Source of the DNA: Fusobacteriaceae bacterium
GTDB taxonomy: Bacteria; Fusobacteriota; Fusobacteriia; Fusobacteriales; Fusobacteriaceae
Length of the DNA: 19,246 nt
Direction: 5' to 3'
Assembly (NCBI GenBank): GCA_016938425.1
Contig: JAFGUR010000058.1
Coordinates: 1-19,246 of the forward strand
Shown here: positions 15,716 to 19,246 of the stretch, in pieces
How the letters are laid out: each line of letters begins with the position of its first letter
Numbering within the stretch: position 1 is the stretch's first letter
Position numbers and translations under genes: made by a program
Notes under the pieces: model-generated
Databases searched by the model: none
The model's input: only the letters and a program-made list of their open reading frames with translations
Told to the model about the DNA's origin: nothing

Positions 15716-16651
15716 ATGAAAATTTTAGGAATTTCAGCTGGAACAAAAAATGGAAGTAACGATGCAGTATGTAAAGAAGCTCTTATGGGAGCAAAGGAAA
15801 TGGGTGCAGATGTAGAATTTATTCGTGTGCTTGACTTAGATATTAAGCATTGTACAGGTTGCATTGCTTGTGTAAAAGCTTTAATGACGGGGAAAGGAAA
15901 TCTCTGCTCTTTAAAAGATGACTTTGAATGGTTACTTGATAAAATGCTAAATGCTGATGGAATCGTTATTGCAGCACCAATTTTTGAAAAAGGTACAGCT
16001 GGAATTATTAGAACAATTACTGACAGATTTGGACCAAGAATGGATAGAGGGAATAATGTTATTTCTGATAAAATAGCTACTGCAACGGATGGAAAAAAAC
16101 CTGATACAAGAATTTTAAAAGACAAAGTTATTTCTTTTATGGGAGTAGGAGGCTCAGATTGGGGGACAAGAATTGAATGTGATCATGCAATGCTTGCAAT
16201 GACTCCAATGTGGAAAGTAATTGATAATGTTAAGTTTCAATGGTCTAAGAAAATAATCGTTGAAGATGAAAAAATTGAATTAGCTCACCAAATAGGAAAA
16301 AACCTTGTTGAAGCAGCTAATGATATGGAAACAGCTTCGTTTAGAGGAACTGAAGGAGTATGTCCTCACTGTCATTCTAGAAATTTTTATTTAAGTAATG
16401 ATTCTACTCATGCAGTATGTTGCTTATGTGGAATAGAAGGGGACATTGTTATTGAATACGGGAGAACAAAATTTATATTTCCAGAAGAACAAATATCTCA
16501 TACACATAATACTCTTTCTGGAAAATTTATTCATGGTAATGATATAAAACGTATGGAAAGGGAATTAATAGAAATTAAAAAAACTGATGAATACAAAAAT
16601 CGTGTAAAAAAATATTCAGAATTTTTGATTCCAATAATGCCACAAAAATAA
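15716..16651 (+). CDS. Iron-sulfur flavoprotein-like NAD(P)H oxidoreductase with C-terminal zinc knuckles (paralogue 2)
   Basis: A 311-residue paralogue of the divergent protein at the left edge of the cluster. It has the same order of parts: a flavodoxin-like FMN domain starting M-K-I-L-G-I-S-A-G-T-K-N-G-S-N, a compact C46-x2-C49-x2-C52-x11-C64 motif like that of Isf 4Fe-4S flavoproteins, the A-A-P-I-F-E-K-G flavin loop, and a C-terminal module with C216-x2-C219 and C235-x2-C238. A GGAGG site lies five bases before the ATG. Neither paralogue belongs to the known phloroglucinol route, so they may reduce a precursor (for example an unsaturated side chain or flavonoid ring) or supply electrons. 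That is inference. Sequence identity to paralogue 1 is moderate, suggesting different substrates rather than recent duplication. Confidence 0.8.
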   Translation: MKILGISAGTKNGSNDAVCKEALMGAKEMGADVEFIRVLDLDIKHCTGCIACVKALMTGKGNLCSLKDDFEWLLDKMLNADGIVIAAPIFEKGTAGIIRTITDRFGPRMDRGNNVISDKIATATDGKKPDTRILKDKVISFMGVGGSDWGTRIECDHAMLAMTPMWKVIDNVKFQWSKKIIVEDEKIELAHQIGKNLVEAANDMETASFRGTEGVCPHCHSRNFYLSNDSTHAVCCLCGIEGDIVIEYGRTKFIFPEEQISHTHNTLSGKFIHGNDIKRMERELIEIKKTDEYKNRVKKYSEFLIPIMPQK

Positions 16652-16978
16652 AAATTAATTTAATGATTAAAATAAGGTATACTTATCTCAAATATAATTA
16701 GCTAGTTGCAAAACTAAAAAAATATATGTACACAGTTAAAAATAATACAAATAAAATTTTTATTGGTTATAATGAGACTTAGGCTTTTAAGTCTTTAGTC
16801 GAATTATGGAGTGGCGAAGATACTTCATTGCCATGAGTTCGGGCTTCGCCCTGACTCCTCCTTTCTTTCCACACCGAAGGTGGGGGGATTACATAAAAAA
16901 CTACATTTTTTATGTAAGTAAAATAAAGGTGTTAGAGTTTTGCAACAAACTACAAATATAATATAAAGGAGACACTTA
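16652..16978. repeat. Structured repeat-rich gap before the hydrolase gene
   Basis: No gene is seen. A TATAAT box (16768-16773) lacks a good -35 partner. It is followed by an AGACTT/AAGTCT stem (16775-16794), a GC-rich hairpin GGGC-TTC-GCCC (16841-16851) flanked by GAGT and ACTC, a CACC/GGTG hairpin (16872-16882) and the long inverted repeat listed separately. The GC-rich middle (about 16805-16888) differs in composition from its surroundings and resembles a degraded intergenic repeat element. Confidence 0.45.
16889..16917. promoter_or_regulatory. Perfect 12-base inverted repeat upstream of the PhlG-family gene
   Basis: The arms TTACATAAAAAA (16889-16900) and TTTTTTATGTAA (16906-16917) are separated by five bases and end about 60 bases before the hydrolase start codon. 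As DNA it could be a repressor or activator operator; as RNA it would be a hairpin without a following T tract. It may alternatively mark the edge of the repeat element beside it. Confidence 0.5.
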
Positions 16979-17770
16979 ATGAAAAAAGTTGGAGTTAGTA
17001 AAGAAGAAAAAAATCTATCATATTTTAAATACTTTGAACAAGAATTAGCAAAAATTCCTCAAGATAAACTTGATATTTGGAATGGAGAAGCTATTTCAGA
17101 AGATAAATGTTTATCATTTGATGATAAAGACTTATATTTAGAAGGAATTGATAATGAGTTTTGTCAAACAGGATTTGGAGTTGCTAAAGATGGAACAGGA
17201 TTTGTAGCAAACACGACATATATGCCCGGAGTTACTGGTGAAATGCTTGATTGGTGGTTTGCTTGGCATAGCGTTGGTTCCGATTTGAGATACAAAATAT
17301 GGGATAATGAAGATCATTATTTTGCTAGAGCTGATAAAGTAGATTACGTTTGTGACCCTAATGTGCCTATGAATCAAAAAACATGGGGAGTAAACCATAT
17401 AATTTTAGAAGATATTGGATTAGGGCCAGAACTTTTAAAATTATGTTTTAAAAGTCCAAAAGATTTTGGATATACACCAGAAATAATAGGAAAAGAAAAA
17501 TGTGAATCAATGGTTTGTGCTATTGGCGAATCAAATGTAGCAGCTGCAATGACACATAAATGGTATCCATATAAAGATGGAGTATTATTTTGTTCAAGAT
17601 TTTGGATTGGATTTGGTTGGGTAGAAGGAAAAATAATTAAAACTCTGCCAGAACAAGTGAAATTACCTATAATTGTTCCAAAAACTCTATTTGGTCATAA
17701 TATAAAAGAATATCAAAATTTAGCTACAATATTACCAAAAGTGTATGTTGAAGAAAAAGATAATTTTTAA
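16979..17770 (+). CDS. PhlG/phloretin hydrolase-family C-C hydrolase
   Basis: A 263-residue cytosolic protein of the family that includes 2,4-diacetylphloroglucinol hydrolase PhlG of Pseudomonas and phloretin hydrolase of Eubacterium ramulus. These zinc enzymes split the C-C bond between an acyl group and a phloroglucinol ring. Visible candidates for metal binding are H113 in W-D-N-E-D-H-Y, E144 in H-I-I-L-E-D-I-G, and H240-N-I-K-E244. Their spacing (31 residues, and H-x3-E) agrees with the ligands I recall for PhlG (H129/E160 and H270/E274). M-L-D-W-W-F-A-W-H near 89-97 is another family hallmark. It would deliver phloroglucinol to the reductase. An AAGGAGA site precedes the start, and a membrane-protein gene follows after nine bases. 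Whether the substrate is phloretin, a mono- or diacyl-phloroglucinol is open. Confidence 0.85.
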   Translation: MKKVGVSKEEKNLSYFKYFEQELAKIPQDKLDIWNGEAISEDKCLSFDDKDLYLEGIDNEFCQTGFGVAKDGTGFVANTTYMPGVTGEMLDWWFAWHSVGSDLRYKIWDNEDHYFARADKVDYVCDPNVPMNQKTWGVNHIILEDIGLGPELLKLCFKSPKDFGYTPEIIGKEKCESMVCAIGESNVAAAMTHKWYPYKDGVLFCSRFWIGFGWVEGKIIKTLPEQVKLPIIVPKTLFGHNIKEYQNLATILPKVYVEEKDNF

Positions 17771-17779
17771 GGAGATGAG

Positions 17780-18433
17780 ATGAAGAACTTAAAAGGAGAC
17801 ATTATTTGGAGTATTTTATTAGCTATTTGGGTGATTATATTACTAATCCCAGAGTCAAGAGAGACATTTATTCATTTAACTGAAAAATACCCGTATTTGG
17901 GAGGATTCGTAAAGTTTTTCATTTTAGCTTCAATGGGAGACATGCTCGGTTCTAGAATTCAAGAAAAAGAATGGATTATTCCAAACAATTTCATAAAAAA
18001 AGCAATTGTATGGGGAATTTTAGGAATGATGATAACTCTTGTATTTACAGTATTTATGGCAGGAGTTGCTGGAGCTCAAAAAGTAGGAAAACTCCCTTTT
18101 AATGGCTCTAAATTTGCACAAGCATTTTTAGGAAGTTTAATAATGAATCTAACCTTTGGTCCAATGCTCTATATTTATCATAAATTTATGGATTTATGGA
18201 TTGATATAAAATTTGAAGAAAAAGTTAATGTAACAATTAAAGCCATTGTTGATAAAATTGATTGGTATACTTTAGTTAGTTTTTCTTGGTTTAAAACTTG
18301 TATATTTATATGGATACCATTACATACAATTGTATTTTTAATGCCACCAGAATATAGAGTCTTGGCTTCAGCGTTTTTATCAATTTTATTAGGTGTTTTA
18401 ATAGCAATTACAAAAAAGAAAAAAGTTCAATAA
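17780..18433 (+). CDS. Mpv17/PMP22-like small membrane protein
   Basis: A 217-residue protein with about five hydrophobic segments (near 8-24, 42-56, 73-96, 112-136 and 165-212). It reproduces the landmarks of the eukaryotic Mpv17/PMP22 family: G-D-M-L-G-S-R-I-Q near 53-61 (family G-D-x-x-x-Q), F-G-P-M-L-Y-I-Y-H near 126-134 (family G-P-x-x-H-x-W-Y), and W-I-P then F-L-M-P-P-E-Y-R-V-L near 178-195 (family W-P, then F-x-x-V-P-x-x-x-R). Mpv17 proteins are described as small-molecule channels of organelle membranes. Here it is coupled to the hydrolase gene (nine-base gap, AAGGAGATGAG site inside it), so passage of the aromatic substrate or released acid across the membrane is a reasonable guess. 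Family is moderately sure, function unknown. Confidence 0.65.
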   Translation: MKNLKGDIIWSILLAIWVIILLIPESRETFIHLTEKYPYLGGFVKFFILASMGDMLGSRIQEKEWIIPNNFIKKAIVWGILGMMITLVFTVFMAGVAGAQKVGKLPFNGSKFAQAFLGSLIMNLTFGPMLYIYHKFMDLWIDIKFEEKVNVTIKAIVDKIDWYTLVSFSWFKTCIFIWIPLHTIVFLMPPEYRVLASAFLSILLGVLIAITKKKKVQ

Positions 18434-18438
18434 TTTGA

Positions 18439-18462
18439 GAAGCCTTTGGGCTTCTTTATTTT
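18439..18462 (+). terminator. Rho-independent terminator at the end of the catabolic cluster
   Basis: GAAGCC (18439-18444) pairs with GGCTTC (18449-18454) around a four-base loop, followed by TTTATTTT. It comes right after the stop of the Mpv17-like gene and separates the cluster from nfnA. Confidence 0.88.
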
Positions 18463-18497
18463 AAATAATTATAATATAATTTTGAAAGGAAAAAAAT

Positions 18498-19246
18498 ATG
18501 TACAAAATAATTTCAAAAGAAAACTTAAATAGTACAGTTGAAAAAATGGTCGTTGAAGCGCCCTTTATTGCTAAAAAATGTGGAGCTGGACAATTTCTTA
18601 TGGTTATGGTAGAAGAGGATGGGGAAAGAATACCTCTTACTATCGCTGACTATGATAGAGATAAACAAACTGTTACTATTATTTATCAAGTTGTAGGATA
18701 TTCTACAAAACTTCTTAACCAAAAACAAGCTGGAGATTTTATCTTTGCTGTTAGTGGACCTATGGGGAAAAAAGTTCACATTGAAGAAGGAGCTAAAAGA
18801 GTTTTAGGTATTGCTGGAGGTGTTGGTGCAGCTCCAATATTCCCTCAACTTAGAGAACTTCATGATAATGGAATCTCTGTTGATTTAGTCTTAGGTGCAA
18901 GAAATAAAGATTATGTAATTCTTGAAGATGACTTTTCTAAAATAACAGAAAACAGATATATCTGCACAGATGACGGTTCTAGTGGAATAAAAGGTTTTGT
19001 AACAGATAAACTAAAAGAATTAATAGCTAGTGGAGAAAAATATGATTATGTGATTGCCATTGGCCCTTTACCCATGATGAGAGCTGTTGTAAATATAACA
19101 AAAGAAATGGACATTAAAACTTATGTTTCTCTAAATCCAATAATGATTGATGGCACAGGTATGTGTGGTGGGTGTAGACTTACTTATGATGGTGAAACAA
19201 AATTTGCCTGTGTAGATGGTCCTGATTTTGATGGGTTTAAAGTTGA
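18498..19246 (+). CDS. nfnA: NfnA-type FAD/[2Fe-2S] oxidoreductase subunit (3' end outside window)
   Basis: The first 249 residues are present; the frame is open to the window edge, and full proteins have about 280. It is a ferredoxin-NADP reductase-like flavoprotein: an FAD-binding barrel with R-I-P-L-T (44-48), a nucleotide-binding domain with G-I-A-G-G-V-G-A-A-P (104-113), and a C-terminal [2Fe-2S] site with C223, C226 and C238 plus the aspartate in I-D-G-T-G that serves as fourth ligand in NfnA. NfnAB couples NADH, NADPH and ferredoxin by electron bifurcation. The NfnB gene would be expected just downstream. PyrK-like or sulfide dehydrogenase subunits are close alternatives. A GAAAGGA site precedes the ATG. 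It stands behind a terminator, so it is a separate unit from the catabolic genes. Confidence 0.85.
   Translation, partial: MYKIISKENLNSTVEKMVVEAPFIAKKCGAGQFLMVMVEEDGERIPLTIADYDRDKQTVTIIYQVVGYSTKLLNQKQAGDFIFAVSGPMGKKVHIEEGAKRVLGIAGGVGAAPIFPQLRELHDNGISVDLVLGARNKDYVILEDDFSKITENRYICTDDGSSGIKGFVTDKLKELIASGEKYDYVIAIGPLPMMRAVVNITKEMDIKTYVSLNPIMIDGTGMCGGCRLTYDGETKFACVDGPDFDGFKV

Noticed and set aside
15712..16125. 137-codon open frame on the minus strand
   Set aside because: It is antisense to the start of the second flavoprotein and has no plausible function; the plus-strand protein is clearly real.
16923..16954. Possible second sigma-54 promoter before the hydrolase gene
   Set aside because: A TTTTGCA element is preceded by GG, but the GG-to-GC distance is 14 rather than 12 bases.

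Overview
The window is AT-rich DNA with compact genes, strong AGGAGG-type ribosome binding sites, heavy use of AGA and AAA codons and mostly TAA stops. This fits a low-GC strict anaerobe such as a member of the Fusobacteriota or Clostridia. I lean to Fusobacteriota because of the GC-richer palindromic intergenic repeats, but no rRNA or other phylogenetic marker is present, so this is a weak inference. An NfnA-type flavoprotein, CoA-transferase and thiolase genes and two Fe-S flavoproteins all suit anaerobic fermentation.

Left part (1-5680) is housekeeping and regulatory: a MarC-family membrane protein, a DJ-1/PfpI-family protein, a response regulator with an HD-GYP domain, then a marR-MATE-rpoN unit. 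The marR promoter carries a near-perfect palindrome over its -10 box that looks like a self-operator. rpoN encodes an intact sigma-54.

The centre and right (5681-18433) hold the notable system, read here as a complete anaerobic pathway from acyl-phloroglucinols to acetyl-CoA. In biochemical order: a PhlG/phloretin-hydrolase family C-C hydrolase (16979) would release phloroglucinol; an SDR (7580) resembles NADPH phloroglucinol reductase; a cyclase-family metallohydrolase (9534) would open dihydrophloroglucinol to 3-hydroxy-5-oxohexanoate; a 3-hydroxyacyl-CoA-dehydrogenase-like enzyme (8359) would oxidise this to triacetate (3,5-dioxohexanoate); a BKACE enzyme (10733) would cleave triacetate with acetyl-CoA to acetoacetate plus acetoacetyl-CoA; CoA-transferase AtoDA (13035, 13688) and a thiolase (14344) would finish to acetyl-CoA. 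The gene set matches the phloroglucinol pathway I know from clostridia. Added to it are an MFS transporter, a small cupin without the usual metal ligands, two paralogous Fe-S flavoproteins with a C-terminal zinc-knuckle module (one divergent at the left edge, one inside), and a small membrane protein resembling the Mpv17/PMP22 family.

The cluster begins with a textbook sigma-54 (-24/-12) promoter at 7170-7185, preceded by an AT-rich 600-base regulatory region with several inverted repeats that could be enhancer sites. The gene for sigma-54 lies 1.5 kb upstream, but no sigma-54 activator is in the window. Several gaps within the cluster carry palindromic, GC-richer repeat-like sequence. The window closes with the 5' part of nfnA, behind a terminator.
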